DNA of 64,000 nucleotides from Capra hircus. Taxonomy: Eukaryota > Chordata > Mammalia > Artiodactyla > Bovidae. Shown one piece after another: positions 32,546 to 43,760 of this stretch. Position numbers and translations under genes: made by a program. The stretch lies in NCBI RefSeq assembly GCF_001704415.2, contig NC_030821.1:36811210-36875209 (forward strand). Direction: 5' to 3'. The notes beneath the pieces were generated by a model. The model was not told the DNA's origin and did not search any database. It saw only the letters and a program-made list of their open reading frames with translations. The first letter of the stretch is position 1; every line of letters starts with the position of its first letter.

Positions 32546-32935
32546 TAAGAATTTAAAAGGAATCAGTTATATTTTCCTTTTTCTTATATTCCCCAACAGG
32601 AGTAAATATTCCAGTTTTTCCCATTGTGGATAGACTTAAACCCCATGTATGTATTTAATAACTAACACCTACCCTAAGTGTCTATTCAGTTGACTCCATT
32701 CTTATATATGATAGAAGGGACAGATTGCTTTTGGTCATGTGTAGAGGAGCCATGAAACCATCATCCAGGCTGAAAAAAAAAAGATTAATTAAATACAAAA
32801 GCTCATGAATAAAAGTCCTTGAAATGCCAAGTGATTGTGATATTCTTGTAAATATGATCTTGAGATGAAAATTTAAGAACTTGGTTTTGTTTGGCTTAAT
32901 TGTGTTTTCTAAATAATATCCCATCCCTGATATAA
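32546..32935. other. No gene recognised
   Basis: Unique AT-rich sequence. The minus-strand 80-codon frame has no recognisable motif. Confidence 0.55.
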
Positions 32936-33115
32936 CTAATATGTATTGTTGTGTTTGAATTTATTGAGTGCTTCCTGTTTGTCAGGCACTAGGCTAAGTG
33001 CTTTGGTTGCATTATCATTTAATTTTCATAAGAACTCCAGACATTAAGTAATGTTACCAATTGAGGCATAAATGCATTAAGTAATTTTCCCAAGGTTACA
33101 CAGTAAGACATATAC
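32936..33115 (-). mobile_element. MIR SINE fragment
   Basis: 'ttattgagtgcttcctgttt', 'ttaattttcataagaactcc' and 'cccaaggttacacagtaag' give a clear reversed MIR. Confidence 0.8.
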
Positions 33116-33715
33116 AAGATACATACAAGATTATGGAAATGATTTCCCTTTTGCCATTCATTTGTTTATTCATCGAGATTAATTGCAGTACTTTGTATGA
33201 GGAGAATTGGCATTTAGATGACATTTGAAGCCATGGGAATAGTTAAAATCGCCTCAGGACTTGTATTCTAGAGAACAGACAAAGGCTGAGGACAGAGCCC
33301 TAGGGGTTTCCTATACTTATAGATGTAAAAAAAGAGAAGGAGCCAGTAAAGGAAACTGAGAAAGAATGTCCCAAGAAAGGAGAAAAAACACTGTATAAAT
33401 ATGGTCTCAAAAACCTTGAAAATGAAATTAAGAGATAAGATTAGTGAGATTTGTTGACTCCTACTGAGATGTTGAGAAAAGGGGGAACAGAAAATTTGCC
33501 ATTGACTTTGGTAAAATGTAAGATGTTAGTGACCTTGAAAAAAGTTATTTCAGTTAATGATTATTCAGTTACAGTCAGACTAGGAACAAATACAATGTGA
33601 GGAAGAGGAAGCAATGAGTACAAAAGGTTCTTTAAAATGGAGCAGATACCAAAATGAAAACTGAAAAGAATTATGGGGTCTTTTTAAAAGATGAATATTA
33701 AGGAATGAAAGAGAG
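33116..33715. other. Probably old dispersed repeat, family not named
   Basis: The purine-rich text ('gagccctaggggtttcctat', 'gaccttgaaaaaagttattt', 'ggaagaggaagcaatgagta') resembles a long ancient mammalian repeat, and similar text appears to continue after the SINE at 33928. I cannot name the family. No gene is visible. Confidence 0.4.
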
Positions 33716-33927
33716 TTAGTCGCTCAGTTGTGTCTGACTCTTTGCGACCCCATGGACTGTAACCCACTAGGCTCCCCTGCCTGTCCATGGAATTCTTCAG
33801 GCCAGAATATTGGAGTGGATTGCCATTTCATTCTCCAGAGGAACTTCCCAACCCAAGGATTGAACCCAGGTCTCCTACATTTTAAATGTAGGAGATTCTT
33901 TACCATCTGAACCACCAGGAAAACCCA
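33716..33927 (-). mobile_element. Bov-tA SINE
   Basis: Minus-strand copy with the body at the left and the head at the right ('gaaccaccaggaaaacc'). A small 'catttaaaatg'-type inverted repeat (33879-33889) has formed in the tRNA-like part. Confidence 0.92.
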
Positions 33928-34576
33928 TGAGCTACCAGGAAATTTGTGGGCAAATATGAATGATCCTGTGGTGAGGAAGAAAATGATGTGCAGTAAAGAA
34001 AGGGAATATTGTGGCCTCCAGAGCATCAGAGGAGGGGAAGGCCTTCTATGAGAGCAGGATACTTGATCCATTAAAACAGGAAGAAGACAGTGGCAAAAGA
34101 GGCAAACGGAAGGAAGTGCTTGCCTCAGAGAGAAGAAGATGAAATTGTTTCTTTCCTGATTGTTTTGGGGGAAATTATCCTGCAATGTTTTCAGCTAAGA
34201 ATGAGATGGAGGAAAGGGTGGCTATCAGAAAAGGGTGGTAGAGTGGAGAATGGGAAAGTAATTTTTCTGGAGAAGTGTGGTAGGATTATCAGGCATTGCA
34301 GAGTTCATAAATTAAAATGAGGTCTATCAGCATACCTGTGTCCTCTCTTCCAACAACATATAGCCTCTTAGGTGCAAGCACAGAGCAATAGGATAGCTGA
34401 GTTTAATCAAGCTTGAGTTTCACCCAGCAAAAAAATGGCACAGTACGATAAAGAGGAGGAGAAAGTGATTTAAGAGTATTCGCAAGGAAGTGAAAGCACT
34501 TCTGAAGATGAGATCTAAGCAGGGAAAGAGCACAATGCAGAAGAGGGTGATGGATGTTTTTAAAAGTGATAAGGGA
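33928..34576. other. Probably the same old repeat, continued
   Basis: Purine-rich sequence without stops of interest. The 76-codon frame at 34090-34320 is of low complexity and has no recognisable domain. Confidence 0.4.
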
Positions 34577-34700
34577 AGGACTTTCCCAGCATCCCAGGGG
34601 TTAAGACTCTGCCTTCAAATGTGGTTGGGCAGAGTTGCGGGGCACAGGTTTAATCTCTGATTGGGGTACTAAGATCCCACATGCCCATGGGTGCAGCTGA
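34577..34700 (+). mobile_element. CHR-type tRNA SINE
   Basis: 'ggactttcccagcatcccag' is a decayed head, followed by 'caggtttaatctctgattgg' and 'gatcccacatgcccat'. Confidence 0.78.
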
Positions 34701-34874
34701 AAAAATGTTTTATAAAGAAGAGGTGAAGGAAAGTAATGGAGATCTGGTTCATTGTGTATATTAAGAGTAAGTGAATTGGAATCATAGGACATTTCCAAGA
34801 TGGCCCAGTTATTTGGCAGAAGGGATGTGCATATGAATGTAATTGAGATGGGGTATAGACCGCTGTGATGGATA
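34701..34874. other. Unassigned
   Basis: A short stretch between the SINE and the LTR. The first part may be the CHR SINE tail; nothing else is identified. Confidence 0.5.
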
Positions 34875-35062
34875 GATATGCCACACAAGTGTATGTTCCT
34901 CAGTTCCTTGTCTCGTCACAACAAAGAGTTGCAGTGACGGACATTAAAGCCCCCTCGGCGTCTCAGGTCTTGGATAGACCGTGTTATAGCTCTCAGGTCT
35001 CGAATGGACCGTGTTATCGCTGTTAGACAAATCCGTGTTACAGCTCAGTGTTACAGCTCTAT

Positions 35063-35068
35063 TTTATT
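35063..35068 (-). terminator. LTR polyadenylation signal
   Basis: AATAAA on the minus strand, about 150 bp downstream of the TATA box of the same LTR, as expected for the end of the R region. Confidence 0.6.
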
Positions 35069-35155
35069 TAGAAGATAGCAGGAGAATCCATCTTCGAGGC
35101 GTGAGGACATGTTGATCCAAAGACATGAGGAGAAGAGCGCCCCAGCACGCTGTGG

Positions 35156-35205
35156 GCGGGGGGGGGGGAGGGGGGTGGTGGGGGGGGGGGGAGAGAGAGC
35201 TAGCT
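35156..35205 (+). repeat. G-rich low-complexity tract with (GA)n
   Basis: Several runs of 6 to 13 G residues separated by A or T, followed by GAGAGAGA. It lies inside the LTR and could form G-quadruplexes on the plus strand. Run lengths are likely to be unreliable in sequencing. Confidence 0.85.
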
Positions 35206-35215
35206 TTGGCTCCTC

Positions 35216-35223
35216 TATTTATA
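35216..35223 (-). promoter_or_regulatory. LTR TATA box
   Basis: TATAAATA on the minus strand within the LTR, correctly placed upstream of the AATAAA signal. Whether the LTR is still a promoter is unknown. Confidence 0.55.
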
Positions 35224-35410
35224 TGTTTATCTCTCCCTGGGCCTGTCCTGTGTAAATTGGGCCAGCCAGGAGTGTTGTTTGTTTTACCTGAGGTCCTCAC
35301 TCTGGTCCTCGGCCCTTCTTTTGTTCTATTTTCACGGGCTTTTCCCTTCCTTGTCTTTTAGCCGCCGCCATTTTGGACTCCTTTTCCCGACTCTGCCTAC
35401 CTAACAGATA

Positions 35411-35816
35411 GAAATGCTGAGGCTGTTAAGAATGACTGAAGGAAGTGTGGTGGAGAGGAAGGTAGTGGGCTTGGTGGTGAAGCCAGTCATGGATACAGAG
35501 AGAGTGCTGGAGACCACGACAAGTTCACGTGACATTCACGCGGGTGAATTCACACAGGATATGAGAAGTTAACAAAAGAGCGGAAGAGTCATGGCCTGCA
35601 GATCACTGTGATGACGGGGAGAGCCCCGCTCTTCCTGTCAGCCCGGAGCCTGAGTGAATATGGGAGAATAAAAAGCTTCCATGTGAATGAGGCACAGGGG
35701 TCTCAGGTTTCCTGGGGGATACTCTTAAGTCAGAATGCATTAGGTGATGCGGTTGAGGCTTTTAATAATTAGTATCATAGTAGAAAAATTTGGACAGGAA
35801 ATGAGGAGTAGGTCAT
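35411..35816. other. No gene recognised
   Basis: Unique or old-repeat sequence between the solo LTR and a BovB, rich in purines. No open frame of note. Confidence 0.5.
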
Positions 35817-35826
35817 TGAAAGGAAA

Positions 35827-36629
35827 GCACAAATTTCAATAAGAGTACAGTATGCAGATGACACCACCCTTATGGCAGAAAATGAAGAGGAACTAAAAAG
35901 CCTCTTGATGAAAGTGAAAGAGGAGAGTGAAAAAGTTGGCTTAAAGCTCAACATTCAGTAAACGAAGATCATGGCATCTGGTCCCATCAGTTCATGGGAA
36001 ATAGATGGGGAAACAGTGGAAACAGTGTCAGACTTTATTTTTGAGGGGCTCCAAAATCACTGAAGATGGTGACTGCAGCCATGAAATTAAAAGATACTTA
36101 TTCCTTGGAAGGAAAGTTATGACCAACCTAGATAGCACATTAAAAAGCAGAGATATTACTTTGCCAACAAAGGTCCGTCTAGTCAAGGCTATGGTTTTTC
36201 CAGTAGTCATGTATGGATGTGAGAGTTGGACTGTGAAGAAAGTCGAGCACCGAAGAATTGATGCTTTTGAACTGTGGTATTGGAGAAGACTCCTGAGAGT
36301 CCCTTGGACTGCAAGGAGATCCAACCAGTCCATCCTAAAGGAGATCAGTCCTGGGTGTTCATTGGAAGGACTGATGCTGAAGCTGAAACTCCAATACTTT
36401 GGCCACCTCATGCGAAGAGTTGACTCATTGGAAAAGACTCTGATGCTGGGAGGGATTGGGAGCAGGAGGAGAAGGGGATGACAGAGGATGAGATTGTTGG
36501 ATGGCATCCCTGACTCGATGGACATGAGTTAGAGTGAACTCTGGGGGATGGTGATGGGCAGGGAGGCCTGGCGTACTATGATTCGTGGGGTCACAAAGAG
36601 TCTGACACGACTGAGCGACTGAACTGAAC
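35827..36629 (+). mobile_element. BovB LINE 3' fragment
   Basis: A 5'-truncated copy that starts near the catalytic YADD motif ('atgcagatgacaccaccctt') and ends in the AACTG-type repeat. A perfect 10-bp target duplication, tgaaaggaaa, lies at 35817-35826 and 36630-36639. Confidence 0.95.
36005..36481 (+). pseudogene. BovB C-terminal region (broken)
   Basis: This 158-codon open stretch lies downstream of the RT domain. It contains GSKITEDGDCSHEIK, KVRLVKAMVFPVVMYG, RRLLRVPWTARRSNQS and the basic SRRRRG end. A TAA codon interrupts the preceding KLNIQ block at about 35958, and the end is cut by a stop at 36479 where other copies continue. The function of this C-terminal region in RTE elements is not established. 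Confidence 0.85.
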
Positions 36630-36639
36630 TGAAAGGAAA

Positions 36640-36947
36640 TAGAAACAACAGGCTGATATTTGGCCTGGTGATCAGGCAAATGGTATCCTAAAACAAGGTT
36701 GGTTACGTTTTGCCTAGAGGCTAAATCCCGGTTGTGCCTTTGTAGATTGAAGAGGGGAGAGGAAGGAGAGGGAAAAGTGACTCTAATGGTTTAGCTACTG
36801 CCTTGACAGAAAGCCCTGCTCTGGCCAAATGGAACAGTAGAATGGAGATTGAATATTGTAGTGATCCAAAACAATGGACCAAATGCCATGGAGTGAAACA
36901 GCATCGAGTGATGCAGGAGCTACTGTAAGCTTATAAAAAGTTAAAGT
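36640..36947. other. No gene recognised
   Basis: Unique sequence with no named repeat. Confidence 0.5.
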
Positions 36948-37152
36948 GTTAGTTACTCAGTGCTGTCTGACTCTTTTTGACCCCATGGTCTATAGCCCAC
37001 CAGGGTCCTCTGTTCATGGAATTCTTCAGGCAAGAATACTGGAGTGGGTAGCCATTCCCTTCAACAGAGGATCTTCCTACCCCAAGTATTGAGCCCAGGT
37101 CTCCTACACTGAAGGCAGTTTATTTACCATCTGAACCACCAGGGAAACCCTA
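36948..37152 (-). mobile_element. Bov-tA SINE
   Basis: Complete minus-strand copy from 'agtgttagttactcagtgct' to 'gaaccaccagggaaaccc'. Confidence 0.93.
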
Positions 37153-37258
37153 TAAATGGGTGCTCAAAAAGTATATGTTAACTGAACTAGTGTTCCTTGA
37201 TAAGTAAGGCTTGCAAGACCTATTGTTTCTTTGAATTCTTTCCACCCTAAATCTGGTT

Positions 37259-37474
37259 GGAATCCCTGATGGCTCAGACAGAAAACTATCTGCCTGCAGT
37301 GAGAGAGATCTGGGTTCGATCCCTGAGTTGGGAAGATCCCTTGGAGAAGGAAAAGGCAACTCACTCCAGTACTCTTGCCTAGGAAATTCCATGGATGGAG
37401 GAGCCTGGTGGGCCACAGTCCATGGGGTCACAAAGTGTTGGACAGGACTGACTGACTTCACGTTCACTTTCTAC
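37259..37474 (+). mobile_element. Bov-tA SINE
   Basis: Head 'ggaatccctgatggctcaga', B-box-like 'gggttcgatccctgag', complete Bov-A body, tail 'cacgttcactttct'. It converges with the copy at 37513. Confidence 0.93.
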
Positions 37475-37512
37475 TCCACTTTTACTGAGCCTGAACCAGT
37501 AATTCTTTCAGT

Positions 37513-37724
37513 GAGTGAAGTGAAATCGCTCAGTCGTGTCCGACTCTTTGTGACCCCGTGGACTGTAGCCCACCAGGCTCCTCTGTCCATGGGATTCTCC
37601 AGGCAAGAATACTGGAGTGGGTTGCCATTTCCTTCTCCAGGGGAATCTTCCCAACCCAGGGATTGAACCCGGGGCTCCCGCATTGCAGGCAGACGCTTTA
37701 ACCTCTGAGCTACCAGGGAAGCCC
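37513..37724 (-). mobile_element. Bov-tA SINE with clean target duplication
   Basis: Well-preserved minus-strand copy. A perfect 12-bp duplication, aattctttcagt, lies at 37501-37512 and 37725-37736. Low divergence from the family pattern suggests a relatively recent insertion. Confidence 0.96.
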
Positions 37725-37736
37725 AATTCTTTCAGT

Positions 37737-38369
37737 AAAAGTGATTATTTAATATTACATTGTTTTGTTTCCAAATTTAAAGTAGGCAGTGGAGATAACC
37801 AGTTACAGTTTTTAAAAATGGAAACTTGGAATCATTACAACTCCTCTATGGTTTTAGCATTCATAATTTACAGTTTATGACACCAAAGATTGAGCATTTG
37901 TGTTTTTGTAGAGGTAAAGATCAAAACCATATTGAATTTAACAATCACTTTCATCCTAAAATTTTTCTTTTCATGCTCACAAGTATAAGCTTAGTTCTAT
38001 TACTCTGTGCCTTACAAAGCAAGGATCAATGAATAATGAAGTTGATCTTATGTATATAGGTAACTTGGGAAAAAGTAAGTCTGGTTATAGTCCCATTTCA
38101 TAAATATCAATATTCAATTATATATTCGATATGATTGTATGAATGTGCCTGTGTATGCTTTTTAGTGTATGTATTCATAAAGTTTTAGTACTTTTTATTA
38201 AGTATATTCTTTAAATTGATGAATTTCATTAATTTAATAGAAAAATCTTTAAATATATTAATAAAACATCACTAGCCTATTTCTTGAAATAGTTGTATCA
38301 CAATAATATAACTTAAACATTTCCTAATGAAATACCTAAAAACATTTGGTTATTAAAAGATATGTTTCA
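37737..38369. other. No gene recognised
   Basis: Strongly AT-rich unique sequence. Confidence 0.55.
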
Positions 38370-38485
38370 GAATTCCCTGGTGGCCCAAAGTTTAGGACTC
38401 TGAACTTTAACTGCTGAGGGCCTGGGTTCAATCCCTGGTCAGGGAACTAATATCCCTCAAACCACAGAGCATGACCCCCCACCAA
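38370..38485 (+). mobile_element. CHR-type tRNA SINE
   Basis: Head 'gaattccctggtggcccaaa', tRNA-like 'gggttcaatccctggtcagg', then an A-rich end 'accaaaaaatat'. Confidence 0.85.
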
Positions 38486-39550
38486 AAAATATATTTCATG
38501 TTACTAGAAGAAACTTTTTAAATTTTATTTTTCTTGAAGTTTTTTTTATGTGGACCTTTTAAAGTCTTTATTTATTACAATATTGCTTCTTTATTTTTCT
38601 TGGCCTCAAGGCGTGTGGGATCGTAGCATTAAGATATTAAATATTACCTGTGCTCAAAAGGAACTGAACAACCATGGTTAGAGGCTGACACCCAAATTCT
38701 CAAAATATTTAACCAATCACTTAATGGACCGGAATAAATGGGATCATGTAGACCAAATTTTCTGGATGATGGCATTTTATTTACAAGGCTTGAATGTTCT
38801 GTTCCAGTGACCAAATGCCTTCAAGTCTCTTCAAGTTCTTATCTAGTTAATTACATTGCTTCACAAAGGAATCTCATTAAAAGGGCCAGTAGGGTTTACC
38901 CAGGATAGTTAGAAAGGGAATCCAGTAGTATTGGGCGAAAGCTTTGTGGAAATTGTTGGCCAAAAAGTATTACCTGGCTAGTATCAGAAAGTAAAGCCAG
39001 AAATAAATGAATGGTTTTAGATTATTGAGAGAGAGATGAGACTGAGAAACTGGAAACTTTAATGATGTTAAAGAAAGTACTTTATTGGAATTAGAGAAAA
39101 TTAGAAAGTTGTGGTTGGAGAGAGAATTCAAGCAAAGGGATTTGAATCAGCTTTGAGGAATTGTCTCAAAACAATGGGGATCCAGATGAGTAACGTGAAT
39201 CACTAAAGATAACTTTGAACATCATTGCAAAACCCTGGACTTTTGAAACCCTCTAAATCTGGCTTTAATTCCCTACTCTTCCACTGAGTAACTGAGTAAC
39301 TTTGGATGAGTTAGGGCAGGAAACTTCTTTCCATAATCATATGTGATTTAATTTTATCTTCATTGACTTAGTTCCAATTGAACTTACACTTTGCAAAGAG
39401 AAATATTCTTGCTACTACAGAGAGAATATCATTACTATTTTAGTGACTGAAATGTATAAACATTCAGGAAAGCTCTTTGTGTGGCCAGTTAGAATGGAGA
39501 GAAGTCGAAGTCTTTACCAGATTGTTTTTCAACTACTTGTAAATAAGTTG
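38486..39550. other. No gene recognised
   Basis: Unique sequence. About 38590-38640 ('gcgtgtgggatcgtag') may be a piece of a minus-strand CHR SINE. Confidence 0.5.
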
Positions 39551-39732
39551 TGCACGAATGCTCAGTCATGTCCGACTCTTTGTGATCCCATGGAGTGAAG
39601 CCCACCAGACTCCTCTGTTCATAAGAATACTAGAGTAGGTTGCCATATCCTAATCCAGGGAATCTTCCCGACCAGGGGATCAAACCTGCATCTCCTGCAA
39701 TGCAAGCAGATTCTTTACCTGCTGAGCCACTT
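39551..39732 (-). mobile_element. Bov-tA SINE
   Basis: Minus-strand copy from 'cacgaatgctcagtcatgtc' to 'tacctgctgagccact', with the outermost head lost. Confidence 0.9.
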
Positions 39733-40446
39733 TGAAATTGTGCTTGATAAGAGAGCTGTGTTTCAGTGTGATGTGAGAATTCAAAGTCAGGAACCACGTA
39801 AATGTAAATTGCGTGCAGAATAAATTATACTCTATATCAGGTTCAAGCTCACTGGTTTTAATACTTTTCTGAAATACTTGGTTGGGTCCTAAATGGCACA
39901 ATTATTTCCAAAAAGTAAGAAGTATTTCTCTTTTTGATAGAGTCTCATATCATTGTCCCAAAATGATTTCAGCATAAACAGAATGAGTATGTGATTGGCA
40001 TCCCTGAGCATAGGATGAATTAACTGGATGTCCTTTTTAGGATGCTTGGAAAGCAAGAGGATATCATTTAGAGGGATCTGGATTTTTATCTTCTCTTTTC
40101 TAGTTTGATCTTGGTTGTGCCACTTAACCCATATCCTTACCTCTAAAATTGAGATGATAATACCAAGCAAGTTGCCCAGATTCTCTGCCTTTTTCACACT
40201 GTGGCACACATTAAAATTTGTAACATTGATTAGCACACTAAGACAAATGGATGAGGACAGAGAATACTAACTTGGGGTTTCCCAGCTATGGTAAGCGTCT
40301 AGCCTCCTTGAAGGGATCAATGTACCATATATACAACTAGGAGGACTGGATAATATAGATATCAACACTTCTGAGAATGAAATCGGACACATTAATAATA
40401 ACACCCGGATTGGTACCCTAGGCAGAAAATGAAATGTGGGTGTGTC
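39733..40446. other. No gene recognised; MIR remnant
   Basis: About 40090-40170 ('gttgtgccacttaacccata') looks like a plus-strand MIR core. The minus-strand 115-codon open frame at 39889-40236 overlaps it and has no domain. Confidence 0.5.
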
Positions 40447-40646
40447 TGTTAGTCACGCAGTTGTGTCCGACTCTTTGTGACTCCATGGACTGTAGCCCTC
40501 CAGGCTCCTGTATCCACAGGATTCTCTAGGCAATAATCCTGGAGTGGGTTGCCATGCCCTTCTCCAGGGGATCTTCCTGACCCAGGGATTTAACCCAGGT
40601 CTTCTGCATTGCAGGCAGATTCTTTACTGTTTGAGCTACCTGGAAG
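40447..40646 (-). mobile_element. Bov-tA SINE
   Basis: Complete minus-strand copy from 'gttagtcacgcagttgtgtc' to 'gagctacctggaagg'. Confidence 0.93.
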
Positions 40647-42279
40647 GAGGACACTGAAATATTACTGGGAGATTGAAATATTACTCAAGTATGAAACTGA
40701 AATATTATTGGGAAAACCAGAACATTTGTTCAACCAAACTATAACCCATCACAGCAAGTAGCCTACTTTTAGGGAAGTTCTAGACTCAAATGATAGCTGA
40801 TATATTAACCACTCAAAAGTGGTTAGCTGTAATTGTTATTTACAGGAAAACTAAGTGTGGAGAAGTTTTCTGATCCTTAGGGAAATAGTTTTTTCCAAAT
40901 GAAGTACTGGTTCAGCATTGATACCCACCATCTATTCTAGTAACTTCAGCTATATGATCAAGGAAAACACGAGTAAAAATCCCAAGAATCCTCTTAATGT
41001 ATCACCTTTCCTAGTATCACAGACCGAAGTTGCTTTAGTTCCAGTCTTCTCCCTTTTCCTTTCCAGTTGCCAAGATTTATCCTTGAAAGTTACTACAGGA
41101 ATGAATAGCAATCTCTCTGCAACTGAAGTTTTTATTCTGAATATACCATCTATGGGCTATTCATTCCCCACCTTACTCAGCCCAGGGTCTCACTCTTGAA
41201 CTCCATACTGATATTCCCAATTATCTTCTGAATGTATAAATCTAAATTTCTAACCCATTCTTCAAACTCTATGTATCTAAAGTGAACTGTATATATCCAG
41301 TGCTTCACCCACACCAACCAACTTTTCCCTAGTCTATGCTTCTAACTTGTGTATAGCACCATTAATGGGCCCCTCCCTCAGTGAAACCAGTCAGCTTGGT
41401 GCTGATTGATTGCATCAAACCTCTTCCACCCTGGAGGGAGAGATGGTTTATTTTTCCTGGAATTATCATATATAAGGATATGGGCTTGCCTTTTCTGCCT
41501 TCAGTGCTACAACTAGTAATAAAACTAAAGGCTTACAAAATGCTTAAAATACCATCATAACTGTGGGATCTATTTAACTTATTTCAGATTCAATCATCAA
41601 GAAGGCTACTAGAATAGTGGAAATGCTTATTAAACACTCAACTAATGTGCCAGCTCAGTAATATTGCCCTCAGGGTTTCAGCATTATCGTCAGAATAGAG
41701 TAAATATATTGAGTCAAGGATCAAGAGATGCTGCTGGGTCCACAACAGGTAAAATACATGAATCCAAGAAGCAATAGATTTACATAAAATAGGTGCTGTT
41801 TTTTGAAATTCACATGTAAAATTTGTGCTTGGACTCTGATGAACTTGAGGAACTATTTTCCTAAAGGATTTACCTCCAAAGGAAAAAAAGAAGAGTTCTA
41901 CTCTTTGTGAAGCTAGAGTGACACTTTAGTCACTCTGGTATCTTCATGCTAGTGAACCAGCAAGTGAGAAAATGATTATAGCACTGGTGTGGGTAACTGA
42001 TCATGATTTCCATGAGGAGCTAGCATTGTTACTATACAGAGGAGGTAAGTTGGAACATTTATTAACCGGAATATTTACTTGGGGTTCTGTACCCACTGAT
42101 TATGATGAATGGGCCAGTGTATGTCATGTCAGGCCATGACCTAGCAAAGGCATGAGCCCTAAGTCCTCAGGAGTCTCTAGACCATATCATTAGGCAAGCA
42201 ACCTTGACTACTAGGAAAGATCACTAGGCCAACCAAATACAGGCTAAGGGTGAGGAAAATATTCAATGGATATTGTATC
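40647..42279. other. No gene recognised
   Basis: A 1.6-kb AT-rich tract. About 41615-41700 has a weak MIR-like word order. The 93-codon frame at 40918-41199 has no recognisable feature. Confidence 0.55.
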
Positions 42280-42657
42280 AATTTTCTCAGGCTGCTATAA
42301 TCAAATCCAGAGACTGAGTGGCTTAAACACCAGAAGTGTGTTTCTCCCAGTTCCAGAAGCTGGGAAATTCAAGATCAAGGTGGTGGTCCATGTGGTTCCT
42401 GGTGAGAGCTGTCCTTCTGGCTTGCAGATGGTTTCCTTCTCATTGTGTGCTCACCTGGCCTTTCCTTGGTGCAGGTGATGAAAGAGGGGGAGAGAGCAAG
42501 CTCCTTCGTTTCTCTTAATTATAATCCTACTGGATTAGGGCCTAACCCTGTGACTTCATTTAACCTTACTTGTAGAGGCCTTATCTCCAAATACAGTCAC
42601 ATTGAGGCCTAGGGATTCAGTGCATACATTTTGGGGTGATGTAAGCATTCATAACAG
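42280..42657 (-). mobile_element. MLT1 LTR
   Basis: 'ctcaggctgctataatcaaa', 'gagtggcttaaacaccagaa', 'gaagctgggaaattcaag' and 'cttatctccaaatacagtca' give the reversed MLT1 LTR along nearly its full length. Confidence 0.82.
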
Positions 42658-43379
42658 ATAGTATATGAGTAACAAAATAAATTAAAATCATGTGCTTCGG
42701 TACCAGTTACAGCAGCAGGAACTGGAGCTAGTACCCTTAATCTTCTTTTAATAACTAACTACCTTTGAAATGGAACTTTGTCCTGGATTGGACTAATGGA
42801 AGGCCAAAGTGGATCTGAGTAATATGAGGTGGATGGTCCTGGAAGAGGATGCTATTGGACATCTTTTGTGCACAACTTCAAATCTTCTTAGAGCAGTTAT
42901 GAGACACATAAGTCTTCAGGCCTCAGGGTCAAGTGACATGTTGCTTCTATCAGTAGCCAATTAGAAGATGCAACCTCATGCTGGCTTCTCTTCCTTTTCT
43001 GTTTCGCTTTCCCGTGTGCTCACTTTTGCTTTGGGGAATCACTTTCTAAATACAGAATCTTCACTCAAGAATTTGTCTTAGGGAGAACTCTTGCTGAGAC
43101 ATCCAGTTTTCCCAAGATAAGTACAGCACTAAGCAAAGGAACTGATGGATGATATGGACCCACTAAATATTTATGTAACAAATACTGGTCTCTGGACCTG
43201 CCATGTTCTTTCTTTGGGTCTGTCTGGATCTTTGCTCAGGAATTTCTTTCTAACCCAAACACCTCCATCAGATTTATCATCTGTAAAACTCCTGCTCATT
43301 TTTCAAATCTTACCTTATTTGCAACTCTGCAATGTAAACTCCCTGAATTCTTATAAGAAACATAATGCAATTTGAGCAC
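42658..43379. other. No gene recognised
   Basis: Unique sequence. About 43260-43350 has words like an L2 3' region but is too decayed to call. Confidence 0.5.
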
Positions 43380-43760
43380 CAAACAATTTGATCTGTGGAA
43401 ATACTGAGAGTACATTTCCCAGTCTGCATTGCAAGGAGCTAGGACCATGTGACTGAGTTCTCATCAGGGAAATGTGATCAGAAGTGATAAAACTGATTTA
43501 CAACCCTAGCCACAAAACCTTATGCATAATTTTACATTTTCTGTTTTTGTCTATGCAGTTATAAGTGAAGGATCAAAGATGACAAAACTGTAAGTTGGAA
43601 GCAACCTGGCTCCTAGTTTATCACTTGGGAGAGAGTTGCGTAGAAGTATCACCAAACCACACTGAAATTTACTTGAGTGAAAAGTAAATTTGTGTTAAGC
43701 CCCTAGGATATTAGTCTTTATTTCTATTAATACTTCAGTACAGCCAACCACACCATCAGT
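43380..43760 (+). repeat. Ancient LTR-like or MER-type repeat
   Basis: 'ttcccagtctgcattgcaag' followed by 'gaccatgtgactgagttct' and a later 'gttaagcccctaggatatt' resembles a common mammalian medium-reiterated repeat. The family is not named with confidence. Confidence 0.45.

Larger units (their letters stand above)
34879..35406 (-). mobile_element. Solo LTR of an endogenous retrovirus
   Basis: The 528-bp element has TG at the left and CA at the right (plus strand), and a 4-bp direct repeat, gata, at 34875-34878 and 35407-35410. On the minus strand it reads TGTTAGG... with a YY1-like AAAATGGCGGC near the start, a TATA-like TATAAATA (35216-35223), AATAAA (35063-35068) and several related 'gtgttayagct' blocks in the R/U5 part. 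There is no internal retroviral sequence, so it is a recombined solo LTR. The 4-bp duplication suits a class I element. Confidence 0.8.

Noticed and set aside
39889..40236. 115-codon minus-strand frame
   Set aside because: It overlaps a MIR remnant and has no recognisable domain.
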